From: Elusimicrobiota bacterium
Lineage (GTDB): Bacteria; Elusimicrobiota; Elusimicrobia; UBA1565; UBA9628
DNA: 53,813 nucleotides
Reading direction: 5' to 3'
NCBI GenBank assembly: GCA_027327915.1
Contig: DAHVWT010000008.1
Coordinates: 1 to 53,813 of the forward strand
Shown: positions 7,064-14,942 of the stretch, piece by piece
Layout: every line of letters begins with the position of its first letter
Position numbering within the stretch: the first letter of the stretch is position 1
Position numbers and translations under genes: made by a program
Notes under the pieces: model-generated
Seen by the model: only the letters and a program-made list of their open reading frames with translations
Databases searched by the model: none
What the model was told of the DNA's origin: nothing

Positions 7064-8124
7064 CGGACTCTCCGGAGGTTTTTGTGGTTGAGTTTATGGT
7101 TCTTGCCGCCGCCGTTTCTGGCGTTCTTGATGATGAGAATGGGTCGTCGCACGGCCGCGCGGGCGGCGGTCGCCCCGGCTGGGCCGCGGGGCGACGAAAC
7201 CGTCTCCCCCAGGATATTGGTCTTGGTGCGCGGAACGTGCCATCCAGGCTGGAAATTGGGCGCGGCTGCCATCCGGCCCTCCCCCACCTCGATGAGGCCC
7301 ATGCGGTTGGCGACACGGCGCAGCCGCAAGAGAGCCCGTTCCTCGATCTGGCGGATGCGCTCGCGCGAGAGCTTGAGGCGCTTGCCGACTTCTTCCAGGG
7401 TCATCGGGGACTGCCCCGTCAGACCGTATCTGAACTGGAGGATCAGCTGCTCGCGCTCGCCGATCTGACCCAGGGCGGCGTGGAGCTCGTCGTGAAGCTT
7501 CAAAATCGATATGAGGGAGTCCGGCGATTGAGCCTGCGACTCGGAAAGCGTATCCTCGAGCGTCATGGAACCGTCCTCGTGGTCCAGGGGCGCCTCGATC
7601 GACCCGATTCCCCGAGCGGCCTCCGCGGCGTCCAGGACCGATCGGACCTGACGCGCGGTCCAATGCATGCGTCGAGCCATCTCGGCCAAGGTCGGGTCGC
7701 GGCCCAGAGCGGCGTGCATCTTCTCCCACTGCTTGAGCCATTTGCGCAGCGCCTCCCAGGCGTGGGGCGGGATGCGGATCGTTTTCGACTGCTCCTCGAC
7801 CGCGCGGCGGATGGCCTGCTCGATCCAGTAGGAGGCGTAAGTCGAGAAGCGGAAGCCCTTCTTGGGCTCGAACTTGTCGATCGCGTGGAGAAGGCCGAGG
7901 TTGCCTTCCTCGACCAAGTCCATGAAGTCGATGCCGTGGCGGTGGTATTTCTTCGCGATGGGGATGACGAGGCGTAGATTCGCCTCCATGATGCTCTTCT
8001 TCGACTTCTTGTCCCCCTTCTTGGCCTTTTTCCAAAGCTCGTACATATCTTCGCGCGGCATCTCCGCGAGCTTCTGGATGCCCTTGAAATACTGGCTGAT
8101 CGTGTCGGTCGATTCTATGGCCAT
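7060..8124 (-). CDS. sigma-70 family RNA polymerase sigma factor (RpoD/RpoS-like) with basic tail
   Basis: A 354-residue primary-like or group 2 sigma factor. The N-terminus carries a short region 1.2 (DTISQYFKGIQKL). Region 2 follows with NLRLVIPIAKKY, DLVEEGNLGLLHAIDKFEP and FSTYASYWIEQAIRRA, which bind the -10 element and core polymerase. Region 3 covers about 118-190. Region 4 ends in the -35-reading helix TLEEVGKRLKLSRERIRQIEERAL. It lacks the long region 1.1 and non-conserved domain of a housekeeping RpoD, so a group 2 alternative factor is likely. After region 4 about 80 unusual residues follow, Pro/Ala-rich and then very basic (ARNGGGKNHKLNHKNLRRVR). These are not part of the family fold. 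The start overlaps the acylphosphatase stop by 10 nt and the stop overlaps apt by 4 nt. Confidence 0.9.
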   Translation of the reverse strand: MAIESTDTISQYFKGIQKLAEMPREDMYELWKKAKKGDKKSKKSIMEANLRLVIPIAKKYHRHGIDFMDLVEEGNLGLLHAIDKFEPKKGFRFSTYASYWIEQAIRRAVEEQSKTIRIPPHAWEALRKWLKQWEKMHAALGRDPTLAEMARRMHWTARQVRSVLDAAEAARGIGSIEAPLDHEDGSMTLEDTLSESQAQSPDSLISILKLHDELHAALGQIGEREQLILQFRYGLTGQSPMTLEEVGKRLKLSRERIRQIEERALLRLRRVANRMGLIEVGEGRMAAAPNFQPGWHVPRTKTNILGETVSSPRGPAGATAARAAVRRPILIIKNARNGGGKNHKLNHKNLRRVR

Positions 8125-8408
8125 TGGTTTTTATGGTATTGGAGGATCTCGAAGGCCTTAGACCCGCCCACAGGCTTCAACGCCGTGCGCGCGACTTCAT
8201 CGACGCTTGCGTAAGGGTGGCCCGTCCGCAACATGCTCAAAAACCTTTCCACCGCCTCCTTGGGTCCTTCCGCCTCGACCTCTACGCCCCCCTCGGGCAG
8301 GTTCCGGACCCATCCCGACACTCCCATGGCCCGCGCCTGTTGGCGGGCGAAGTAGCGAAACCCGATGCCCTGCACCCGGCCCCGCAAAACCCACCGCTCG
8401 CGGACCAA
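8115..8408 (-). CDS. acylphosphatase
   Basis: A small cytoplasmic enzyme that hydrolyses acylphosphates. The 97-residue protein has the phosphate-binding loop and catalytic arginine in GRVQGIGFRYF, and the catalytic asparagine in GWVRNLPEGGVEVEAEG. Length is standard. The ORF track starts at GTG 8453, which lies inside tRNA-Pro. I chose TTG 8408 because family members begin two to ten residues before the RVQGIGFR strand. A weak promoter-like pair, TTGACG (8433-8438) and TAAAAT (8413-8418) with a short 14-nt spacer, lies between the tRNA and this start. The stop overlaps the sigma-factor start by 10 nt. Confidence 0.88.
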   Translation of the reverse strand: MVRERWVLRGRVQGIGFRYFARQQARAMGVSGWVRNLPEGGVEVEAEGPKEAVERFLSMLRTGHPYASVDEVARTALKPVGGSKAFEILQYHKNQWP

Positions 8409-8444
8409 CCTTATTTTACCAATAATTAATGCCGTCAAATGGAA

Positions 8445-8517
8445 TCGGGGCACTGAGACTTGAACTCAGAACCTCTTGGTCCCGAACCAAGCGCTCTGCC
8501 AATTGAGCTATGCCCCG
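8445..8517 (-). tRNA. tRNA-Pro (anticodon CGG)
   Basis: Complete cloverleaf on the minus strand: acceptor CGGGGCA/TGCCCCG, anticodon stem CTTGG/CCAAG with loop TTCGGGA (anticodon CGG), T-arm CTGAG TTCAAGT CTCAG, discriminator A, no encoded CCA. Confidence 0.96.
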
Positions 8518-8535
8518 ATCGGAAAACTCTGAACT

Positions 8536-8607
8536 TCGGGGACCCGGGAATTGAACCCGGAACCTCTCCCACCCCAAGGGAGCGCTCTACCTTTGAGCCA
8601 GTCCCCG
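8536..8607 (-). tRNA. tRNA-Pro (anticodon GGG)
   Basis: Cloverleaf with acceptor CGGGGAC/GTCCCCG, anticodon stem CTCCC/GGGAG with loop TTGGGGT (anticodon GGG) and T-arm CCGGG TTCAATT CCCGG. The discriminator is A. It lies 18 nt upstream of the CGG isoacceptor and is probably cotranscribed with it. Confidence 0.96.
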
Positions 8608-8639
8608 TCGCCATCATGAGAGCATTTTTTCAATCTATC

Positions 8640-8653
8640 GGCAACGGAAAGCC
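8640..8653. repeat. single unit of the GGCAACGGAA repeat
   Basis: GGCAACGGAAAGCC is a one-unit relative of the repeat clusters elsewhere in the window. It lies between the upstream tRNA-Pro gene and the MerR stop. It could be chance, since the unit is only about 10 nt. Confidence 0.3.
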
Positions 8654-8665
8654 AAGAAAATCCTC

Positions 8666-9025
8666 TCACTTGAGCTCCTGGATCATCGCATTGATCTCGC
8701 GGCGAACCTCTCGCAGGAGATCGAGAACTTCCCGCGAGGCCCCGTCCGAGGGGGCTCCCCGCGAGCGGCCTGTCCGTTCGAACTTGAGCGCGCGGTGCGC
8801 GGCCCGGGTCGTGAGGCCTTCTTGCGCGATGAGTGTTTTGACCGAGAGGATAGCCTCCAGGTCCTTGCGGGTGAAGCGCCGGTGGCCGCTGGATCGACGG
8901 GCGGGGCGCGGGAAGCCCACGCGATGTTCCCAGTAGCGTAGAGTGTGGGGAGGGACGCCGACGATGCGGCTCACTTCCCCCATCGAGAAGAATTCCTTGT
9001 CCGGCAGCTGGATCGGGGGCAGCAT
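8666..9025 (-). CDS. MerR-family transcriptional regulator
   Basis: A 119-residue DNA-binding protein. The winged-helix MerR domain occupies about residues 12-80: the helix-turn-helix reads FSMGEVSRIVGVPPHTLRYW and the wing RRSSGHRRFTRKDLEAIL. A short tail with a basic coiled helix (REVLDLLREVRREINAM) probably makes the dimer. There is no C-terminal ligand domain and no metal-binding cysteine, so the signal is unknown. This short MerR type often sits next to HU/IHF genes in bacteria, as here: the HU gene ends 12 nt upstream. It is the last protein gene before the two tRNA-Pro genes. Confidence 0.85.
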   Translation of the reverse strand: MLPPIQLPDKEFFSMGEVSRIVGVPPHTLRYWEHRVGFPRPARRSSGHRRFTRKDLEAILSVKTLIAQEGLTTRAAHRALKFERTGRSRGAPSDGASREVLDLLREVRREINAMIQELK

Positions 9026-9037
9026 GGCGGGCGGCGA

Positions 9038-9298
9038 TTAGTCGAGAAGGCGCCGCGAGGCCTTGAAGCGCACGCGGCGGCGGGTGGGGACGCTCACGGT
9101 CTGGCCGGTCTTGGGATTGCGACGGGTGCCCGGCGGATGCTCTTTGACGCGGAACGCCCCGAAATTCGAGATCATGACCTTCTCGCCGCGGTTTAAGGCC
9201 GCGCGGATCGTCTCGAAGGCGACCCGCACCGCCGTGGCGGCGTCCGAACGGCTGGGCAGCGCTTTCGCGACGGCGTCAATCAAATCCTTCCTGTTCAT
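9038..9298 (-). CDS. HU/IHF-family DNA-bending protein
   Basis: An 86-residue nucleoid-associated protein. It starts MNRKDLIDAVAKAL, has the dimer core with ISNFGAFRVKEHPPGTRRNP and the DNA-clasping arm TGQTVSVPTRRRVRFKAS. The arm contains the conserved RNPKTG and the intercalating proline. It compacts and bends DNA. Whether it is HU or an IHF subunit cannot be told without a tree. The start lies 2 nt after the stop of the nuclease gene and is probably coupled. Confidence 0.92.
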   Translation of the reverse strand: MNRKDLIDAVAKALPSRSDAATAVRVAFETIRAALNRGEKVMISNFGAFRVKEHPPGTRRNPKTGQTVSVPTRRRVRFKASRRLLD

Positions 9299-9300
9299 TC

Positions 9301-9927
9301 CTACTCCTCGGGTCCCCCGGGCTTCTCCCCCCCTTTATCCCCCTTATCCTTAGGGGGCTTTTTTTCCTCGGCGGGGCCGTCCTCCTTTTTCTTCGCCTCG
9401 GGCAAGTCTCGGAAGATGTCCTCGGGTTTGAGGCTCTTGAGCTCGGACTTGAACTTCTCGACCTCGTCCTCGGTGATTGGCTTGGGAAGGGTCTGGCACT
9501 TCTCGAAGACGCGCGTGGAGACCCGGATCGCGCAGCCGGCCCTCACGGCGATCGCGATAGCGTCGGACGGCCGGCTGTCGAGTTCGTGCGATACGGCGCC
9601 CTTGTGGATATGGATGCGGGCGTAGAAGGTGTTCTCCTTGATGTCGTTGATGACCACCTTGTCGACGGAGAAGCCGAGGCTCTTGATGGCATTGAGAAGG
9701 AGATCGTGGGTGAGGGGCCTGGGAAGGACCAGCCCCGAGAAGCGGATCGCGATCGCCTGGCCCTCGGCGAGGCCGATCCAGATGGGGAGCAGGCGGTTCC
9801 CCGTCGTTTCCTCGAGAAAGAGGATGCACTCGTTGGGCGTGGTCGCGAGGGAGTAAATCTTGACTTCCTTGTCCTGGTCGTTGGAGGACTTGCCCTCGCC
9901 TCCGGTTCCCTTTTCGTTTTTAGCCAT
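9301..9927 (-). CDS. bifunctional nuclease (BFN/DUF151) family protein
   Basis: A 208-residue protein with a BFN domain (about 15-150). The segments LPIWIGLAEGQAIAI, RPLTHDLLLNAIKSLG, FYARIHI and DSRPSDAIAIAVRAGC are characteristic of the family, whose members have been described with DNase and RNase activity. The C-terminal 45 residues are a charged Lys/Glu/Pro tail (KKKEDGPAEEKKPPKDKGDK) and probably disordered. The ORF track starts at 9993, but that part overlaps gpsA. ATG 9927 (MAKNEKGTGG) is the natural start and overlaps the gpsA stop by 8 nt. Confidence 0.88.
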   Translation of the reverse strand: MAKNEKGTGGEGKSSNDQDKEVKIYSLATTPNECILFLEETTGNRLLPIWIGLAEGQAIAIRFSGLVLPRPLTHDLLLNAIKSLGFSVDKVVINDIKENTFYARIHIHKGAVSHELDSRPSDAIAIAVRAGCAIRVSTRVFEKCQTLPKPITEDEVEKFKSELKSLKPEDIFRDLPEAKKKEDGPAEEKKPPKDKGDKGGEKPGGPEE

Positions 9928-10936
9928 GGTTGATGTCCTTGAACCCGAGCGACGCGAGCACCCGTTCGGGCCGTTTGCCGCCGTGAACGACATCCCAGAT
10001 GGCGGAGAGAAGCGGAAGCTTGAGCTTGAGGCTGCGGGCGAGGCGGCGCGCGGACTTCACGGCCTCGATCCCCTCGACAATGGTCGGGATTTCGCGTCGG
10101 GCCTGGGAGACGCGCCGGCCCCCGGCGAGCTTCTCTCCCAGGGCGCGGTTTCGAGACTCAAGCGATGTCCCGCTCAGGACGAGGTCTCCTAGTCCCGCGA
10201 CGCCGTAGATCGTCTCGGGCTTCCCGCCCAAGGCGCGTACGATGGCGGCCATCTCCTGGATGCCTTGGATGATGAGGGCGGCTTTGGTGTTGGCTCCGCT
10301 TCCCAGGCCGTCCAGGATGCCGCAGGCGATCGCGAGGACGTTTTTCAGAGAACCGCCGACCTCGACGCCGACCCGGTCGGGGGTCCAATCGACGCGCAGG
10401 ACCCCGCCGTCGAGGAGGCGGCGCAGACGTTCGGCGTCGGGGCCCGAGGGACCGGCGAGGGCGAGCTTGGTCTTGACCCCGCGGGCGACTTCCCTGGCGA
10501 AGCTTGGGCCCGAGAGGGTGTAGACCGCCCGGGCCTTGGGCAGCTCGGACTCGATCACTTGCCCCATGGTCTTGAGGCTGTCGTGGTCGATCCCTTTCGA
10601 GGCGTTGATGACGTAGGGGCGCGCGCGGGGGATCATGCCCCTGATGACGCGCGCGGTTGTCCGCACCGCGGTCGAGGGAAGCGCGAAAAGGATCACTTCC
10701 GCCCCGTCGGTCGCCTGCCGGAGGTCCGAGGTCACCGTCACGTCGCGGTCGAGCCTCAGTCCCGCCAGATGCGGATGGCGACGCGTGGAGGCGATGAGCG
10801 CCGCTTTATGAGGGTCGAATTCCCAGAGCGAGACGCGGGCCCTCCCCCGGCTCGCCGCCCAAAACTGCTCAGCCAAGACCGTCCCCCACATGCCGGCTCC
10901 CAGCACGGTGATCCGAGGTTTTTGATCGAGCCCCAT
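9920..10936 (-). CDS. gpsA: NAD(P)-dependent glycerol-3-phosphate dehydrogenase
   Basis: GpsA reduces dihydroxyacetone phosphate to sn-glycerol-3-phosphate, the backbone for phospholipids. The 338-residue protein has the Rossmann motif GAGMWGT near residue 13, the substrate-site segment NASKGID, the family stretch LSGPSFAREVARG, the catalytic lysine region GGSLKNVLAIACG and the C-terminal VAGLGDLVLS followed by SRNR. All are intact. It starts with ATG 10936, 18 nt after the hflX stop, and its stop overlaps the nuclease gene by 8 nt. Confidence 0.96.
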   Translation of the reverse strand: MGLDQKPRITVLGAGMWGTVLAEQFWAASRGRARVSLWEFDPHKAALIASTRRHPHLAGLRLDRDVTVTSDLRQATDGAEVILFALPSTAVRTTARVIRGMIPRARPYVINASKGIDHDSLKTMGQVIESELPKARAVYTLSGPSFAREVARGVKTKLALAGPSGPDAERLRRLLDGGVLRVDWTPDRVGVEVGGSLKNVLAIACGILDGLGSGANTKAALIIQGIQEMAAIVRALGGKPETIYGVAGLGDLVLSGTSLESRNRALGEKLAGGRRVSQARREIPTIVEGIEAVKSARRLARSLKLKLPLLSAIWDVVHGGKRPERVLASLGFKDINHG

Positions 10937-10954
10937 ATCGGTACTTCAGAAATT

Positions 10955-12238
10955 TTAACATTTAGTCGCGGCGCCGGATTCCACGGCCGTGAACCCGTCC
11001 ATCCGCTTGAGAAGCCGCCCCCAGTTGGCTTGTGTGATGCGCAGCCCGATTTTTATCCGCTCGCCCTCGGTCTCCACGGAGACGACCTGGGCGGCGCTGT
11101 GGATCATCCCGAGCCGCGAGGCCTCGGAGAGCGGCAAGTAAAGATGCTTGAGGATCCAGCGCTTCGATAAGGCCCCGGCGAGAGCCTCGTAAAGCTTGTT
11201 CAATCCCTCCCTCGTCCGGCAGGAGATCAAGGGACGAAGCGGGTCTTTGCGCTCGAGCGCGCGCCTCGTCTCCGCGTCGACGGCGTCCGCCTTGCTGAAG
11301 GCGCGCACGAGCGGGATCTCCTGGGCCCCCATCTCCTCGAGGATCGAGGCCACGGCGCGTTCCTGCATCTCGCGATCCGGGGAAGCGGCGTCGGAGAGGA
11401 AAAGGAGGCAGTCGGCCAGGGTCAGTTCCTCCAGCGTCGAACGGAAGGCGGCGACGAGCGTCGTTGGAAGACGCTGGATGAAGCCCACGGTGTCCGTCGC
11501 GACGGCCCAGCCGAAGCCGGGAATCTTGACGCGGCGCGCGGTGGGGTCGAGCGTCGCGAAGAGCTTGTTGTCGGCATAGATGGGCGCGGCGTTTGGCGCG
11601 AGGGTATTGAGGAGGGTGGACTTTCCGGCGTTTGTGTAGCCGATGATCGCGATTTGAGGGACCGGGACGCTGAGCCGAGCTTCGCGTCTCACCGCGCGGG
11701 CGCGCTTGACGGACTCGATTTTCTTGCGGAGCTCGAGAATGCGGCGCTGGATATGGCGGCGCTCGTATTCGAGCTTCTGCTCCCCGGGGCCCCTCGTGCC
11801 GATGCCGCCCACCTGCTGGGAAAACGCCCTCCAGGCGCCCGTGAGCCTCGGAAGAAGATAGGAAAGCTGCGCGAGCTCGACCTGGAGCCGCCCTTCCCGG
11901 GTATGAGCCCGCTGGGCGAAGATATCGAGGATGAGCCTGGTGCGATCGACGATTTTCGCGGGGATCGCCCCCTCGATCGCCTTTTGCTGGGAGGCCGAGA
12001 GTTCGGCGTCGAAAATGACGGTCTGGGCCTTATGCTCCCGGACGGCCAAGGCGATTTGCTCGATTTTTCCCGTTCCGGCGAGCGTGCGGGAGTTCCAGCG
12101 CGACAGCGCCTGGGTGCTGACGCCGGCGATGACCGCCCCGGCCGTGAGAGCGAGGCCCTCGAGCTCCGCCAGGCTCGTCGGGATGTCGGCGGCCGCGCGC
12201 TTGAGGCCCAGGCCCACGAGGATCACGCGCTCAGGCAT
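10955..12238 (-). CDS. hflX: ribosome-associated GTPase HflX
   Basis: HflX is a GTPase that splits stalled or hibernating ribosomes. The 427-residue protein has the N-terminal HflX domain, the linker helix with the hallmark GGIGTRGPGEQKLEYERR, then the G domain: G1 IGYTNAGKSTLLNTL, G2/G3 ATLDPTARR and DTVGFIQRLPTTLV, and a G4-like SKAD. A C-terminal domain of about 70 residues follows. The ORF track begins at 12373 inside miaA. I chose ATG 12238 (MPERVILVGLGL), which overlaps the miaA stop by 8 nt. The neighbourhood miaA-hflX recalls the miaA-hfq-hflX order of proteobacteria, but hfq is absent. Confidence 0.95.
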   Translation of the reverse strand: MPERVILVGLGLKRAAADIPTSLAELEGLALTAGAVIAGVSTQALSRWNSRTLAGTGKIEQIALAVREHKAQTVIFDAELSASQQKAIEGAIPAKIVDRTRLILDIFAQRAHTREGRLQVELAQLSYLLPRLTGAWRAFSQQVGGIGTRGPGEQKLEYERRHIQRRILELRKKIESVKRARAVRREARLSVPVPQIAIIGYTNAGKSTLLNTLAPNAAPIYADNKLFATLDPTARRVKIPGFGWAVATDTVGFIQRLPTTLVAAFRSTLEELTLADCLLFLSDAASPDREMQERAVASILEEMGAQEIPLVRAFSKADAVDAETRRALERKDPLRPLISCRTREGLNKLYEALAGALSKRWILKHLYLPLSEASRLGMIHSAAQVVSVETEGERIKIGLRITQANWGRLLKRMDGFTAVESGAATKC

Positions 12239-13223
12239 CGCGGATGAAAGCCAATGCCTGCGCGGCCATCTCGGGAACCGGCCCCCCCTCGATCTCGGCC
12301 GCTCGGAGCTTGTTGCGCAGGTAGGTTCGCTGCCTTTTCGCGTAGGCCGACGTTTGGCGGATGAGCTCTTCAAGGCCTTTGTCGGGCGCCAAACGCCCCC
12401 GGAGGCACGAAACGGCCTCCCGGTAGCCGAGGCTTTGGAAACCGGGCTCCTCGCCCGTGAATCCTCGGCCTAGGAGCTCTCGCGTTTCCGCGAGGATGGC
12501 CGGCCAGAGGCTCCGCGATCGGGCTTCAATTCTCCGGCGCAGTTCCTCGGTCTTCCAGCGGATCGCGATCAGGAGGCGGCGGTGAGGCAGGGGGTCGGGG
12601 CGGACCGCCTTCCAAAGCTCCGAGATGGGCCTTCCCGAAAGCTCCGCCACCTCGAGGGCCCGTATCGTCCTTTGGATGTTGCCCGCTGGAATCGCCGCCG
12701 CCGCCTCGGGGTCCGCGGCCTTGAGCCGCTCGTGAAGCCAGGCCCGGCCGCGTCGCGCGCTCTCCGAAAGGAGCCGCGCGCGGATCGAATCCTCTCCGCG
12801 GGGAAGCGGCGCCAAGCCGTTGATAAAGGCGGAAAGATAAAAGCCCGTCCCCCCTGCCAGGATGGGGAGCCGGCCGCGATCTAAAATTTGCGCGCAAAGG
12901 GCGCGAGCCTCCCGGGCGAAGGTCCCGGCGTCATAGCTCTCCCGGGGGTCCAGGCGGTCGAGAAGATGGTAGGGAACTCCCTCGACAAGGCCGTCTGGGG
13001 AGCGCGCGGGCTTCGCCGTGCCGGCGTCGATGCCTCGATAGAGAGTGCGTGAATCCGCGGCGACGATCTCGGCGGGAAACTCCCGCGCCAGGGCGAGCGC
13101 GAGATCCGTCTTGCCGCCGGCGGTCGGGCCGGCGATGATGAGGACGAAGTCTGATTTCGTGGCTAAGAACGCTGCCAGTAGGGCCCCTTCTGGGGCTTGC
13201 TGCAGAGAGGGTGGAAGGAGCAC
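12231..13223 (-). CDS. miaA: tRNA dimethylallyltransferase
   Basis: MiaA adds the isopentenyl group to A37 of tRNAs that read codons starting with U. MiaB, encoded two genes upstream in the same transcript, completes the ms2i6A modification. The P-loop reads IAGPTAGGKTDLALALA, followed by VAADSRTLYRGIDAGTAKP, VPYHLLD, AGGTGFYLSA and the tRNA-contact region ending YAKRQRTYLRN. All signatures are present. The start is uncertain. GTG 13223 is the only canonical start before the P-loop and would overlap the PilZ gene by 61 nt. A CTG at 13178, behind an AAGGGG ribosome-site-like stretch, would shorten the overlap to 16 nt and fits the family length better. Confidence 0.93.
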   Translation of the reverse strand: MLLPPSLQQAPEGALLAAFLATKSDFVLIIAGPTAGGKTDLALALAREFPAEIVAADSRTLYRGIDAGTAKPARSPDGLVEGVPYHLLDRLDPRESYDAGTFAREARALCAQILDRGRLPILAGGTGFYLSAFINGLAPLPRGEDSIRARLLSESARRGRAWLHERLKAADPEAAAAIPAGNIQRTIRALEVAELSGRPISELWKAVRPDPLPHRRLLIAIRWKTEELRRRIEARSRSLWPAILAETRELLGRGFTGEEPGFQSLGYREAVSCLRGRLAPDKGLEELIRQTSAYAKRQRTYLRNKLRAAEIEGGPVPEMAAQALAFIRDA

Positions 13224-13630
13224 TCGGCCATGCAGGCTTCCGGAAGGCGCAGCGCGATGCGCGTGTCGCAGTCGGCGTTGTTCTCCGCCATTTTTTCGAG
13301 AAGCTGGCGGTGCTTGACGGCGATCTTGGAGAAGGCGATGCCGAGGGAGTAAGTCTCCCCTTTCGCGGCGCTGCGAACGACGCGGCCCTCGAGCGGAAGC
13401 TTTCGAAGCCCCGGGAGGCTCAGGACCATCTGGAGGCTGCGGGCGGCCGGAGGGCGGCTGAAGAGGACAACCGACATCCCGCCGGCGGAGAGATTCGTGA
13501 GAACCGCCGGAACGCTCGCCGACCTGCGCGCCGCCGCCGTGGAAATCTTGAAGTCGACCGTGACGGGCTCCGCGAGGCCGTTGAGAATCTCAAAGCGGGG
13601 AAATTTCCGGCGTTCGCTGGAATGGGACAT
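13163..13630 (-). CDS. PilZ-domain protein with cysteine-rich tail
   Basis: A 155-residue protein. PilZ domains bind cyclic-di-GMP through an N-terminal RxxxR and a (D/N)xSxxG motif. Here RKFPR occurs near residue 8 and NLSAGG near 47, so ligand binding is likely. The last 40 residues hold four cysteines (DCD..., EACMAEC, PLCSKPQ) in a pattern that could bind metal or form disulfides; this is not part of the standard domain. ATG 13630 (MSHSSERRK) lies one base after the miaB stop. The longer ORF-track start only mirrors miaB. The gene sits between miaB and miaA, an odd place for a c-di-GMP receptor. It links to the c-di-GMP-type riboswitch found at 45.2 kb. Confidence 0.82.
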   Translation of the reverse strand: MSHSSERRKFPRFEILNGLAEPVTVDFKISTAAARRSASVPAVLTNLSAGGMSVVLFSRPPAARSLQMVLSLPGLRKLPLEGRVVRSAAKGETYSLGIAFSKIAVKHRQLLEKMAENNADCDTRIALRLPEACMAECSFHPLCSKPQKGPYWQRS

Positions 13631-13631
13631 G

Positions 13632-14942
13632 CTAATTGGCGATGCGCTCCGCGATGAGGGTTTGGCGCTCGAGGAAGGCGGCGCGCGCCGAAAGAAGGGT
13701 CTGCGGCTCGACGGGGCGTTCCCAACGGGTCTTGAAGCCCTGGCGAGAGCGGCCCGTGGTGGCGGTGTCCGATAGGATCTGGAGGGTCTTTCCAACCCAG
13801 CGCGAAAGCCTACGGGAGGCTGTCTGGGCGACAAACTCGTTGAGCCTGGCGAGGCGCTCTTCCTTGACGGCGGTGGGCACATCGTCTTCCATGGCGGCGC
13901 TCGGAGTTCCGGGACGCGGCGAGTACTTGAAGGTGTAGACCGAGGACGGCTCCAGCGCGGCGATCAAACTCAATGTTTCCTCGAAATCCTCGTCTGTCTC
14001 TGAGGGAAATCCTACAATAATATCCGTCGTGATCTCAATTTCCGGGATGAGGCGGCGCAACGTTCCGACCTTCTCCATATAGGAGTCCCGCGTGTAGTTG
14101 CGGCGCATGAGCTTCAAGATGCGGTCGGAGCCGGACTGGACCGGCAAATGAAGATGCTCGCAGACGGAGCGGCACTCCGCCATCGCCCGGATCATCTCAA
14201 CGGTGACAAAATGAGGGTGGGGGCTCATGAAGCGCAGACGCTCGAGGCTCGGCACGGCGTCGACCAGGCGAAGAAGGTCGGGGAAGCGGATCTCGCGGCC
14301 TTCCCGCTGAGACCGGTAGCTGTTGACCGTTTGGCCGAGGAGCGTCACCTCCTTGAGACCCGCGGCGGTCTTGGCCCGGACCTCCGCCAGGATTGCCTCC
14401 GTGTCCCGGTAGATTTCCCGTCCCCGCACGCCGGGGACGATGCAGTAGGAGCAGGAATAGTTGCAGCCGCGCATGACGGTGACGAAGCCGTGCGCGAGGC
14501 GCGCGTCGCGGCTTTCAAGCTCCGTTTTCGAGAGGCCCCAGACCGCCCGGGCCTGCGACGACTCGCTTGACTCAAGGAGGCGCGAGCGTCCCTCGAGAAT
14601 CTCGGCCGCCATCGCCGGGAAGCGCTGCAGGGATTTGGCGCCCACCACGAGATCGACATGAGGGAAGCGCTTCCGGATTTCCCCCCCGATCCTCTCGGCC
14701 GCGCAGCCCGCGACGACGAGAATACGCCGCGGGTCTTCCTCCCTCCAGGATCGAAGCCGCCCGATGAGCGAAATCGCCCGGTGCTCCGCGTGATCGCGGA
14801 CCGTGCAGGTGGTGAGAAGCACGCAGTCGGCCTCGTCGACCGACGAGGCGCGTTCGGCGCCTCTTTCGAGGAACGGCCGCGACATCTCGAGCCCGTCCGC
14901 GACCGACATCTGGCAGCCCAGGGCGATCGTATGGATCTTCAT
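13632..14942 (-). CDS. miaB: tRNA-2-methylthio-N6-dimethylallyladenosine synthase
   Basis: MiaB is a radical-SAM methylthiotransferase that adds a methylthio group to i6A37 of tRNA. The 436-residue protein has the UPF0004 domain with three cluster cysteines (GCQMSVADG, TTCTVRD, AGCAAE), the radical-SAM motif RGCNYSCSYCIVP, the LLGQTVNSY segment, HLHLPVQSGSD, and a C-terminal TRAM domain. The usual GCQMN is GCQMS here. The start is ATG 14942 (MKIHTIALGCQ), overlapping the fur stop by 4 nt. The longer frame in the track is not needed. MiaA, the enzyme for the preceding step, is encoded two genes downstream. Confidence 0.94.
   Translation of the reverse strand: MKIHTIALGCQMSVADGLEMSRPFLERGAERASSVDEADCVLLTTCTVRDHAEHRAISLIGRLRSWREEDPRRILVVAGCAAERIGGEIRKRFPHVDLVVGAKSLQRFPAMAAEILEGRSRLLESSESSQARAVWGLSKTELESRDARLAHGFVTVMRGCNYSCSYCIVPGVRGREIYRDTEAILAEVRAKTAAGLKEVTLLGQTVNSYRSQREGREIRFPDLLRLVDAVPSLERLRFMSPHPHFVTVEMIRAMAECRSVCEHLHLPVQSGSDRILKLMRRNYTRDSYMEKVGTLRRLIPEIEITTDIIVGFPSETDEDFEETLSLIAALEPSSVYTFKYSPRPGTPSAAMEDDVPTAVKEERLARLNEFVAQTASRRLSRWVGKTLQILSDTATTGRSRQGFKTRWERPVEPQTLLSARAAFLERQTLIAERIAN

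Noticed and set aside
8409-8453. N-terminal extension of acylphosphatase
   Set aside because: It begins inside tRNA-Pro; family length and the RVQGIGFR position favour the start at 8408.
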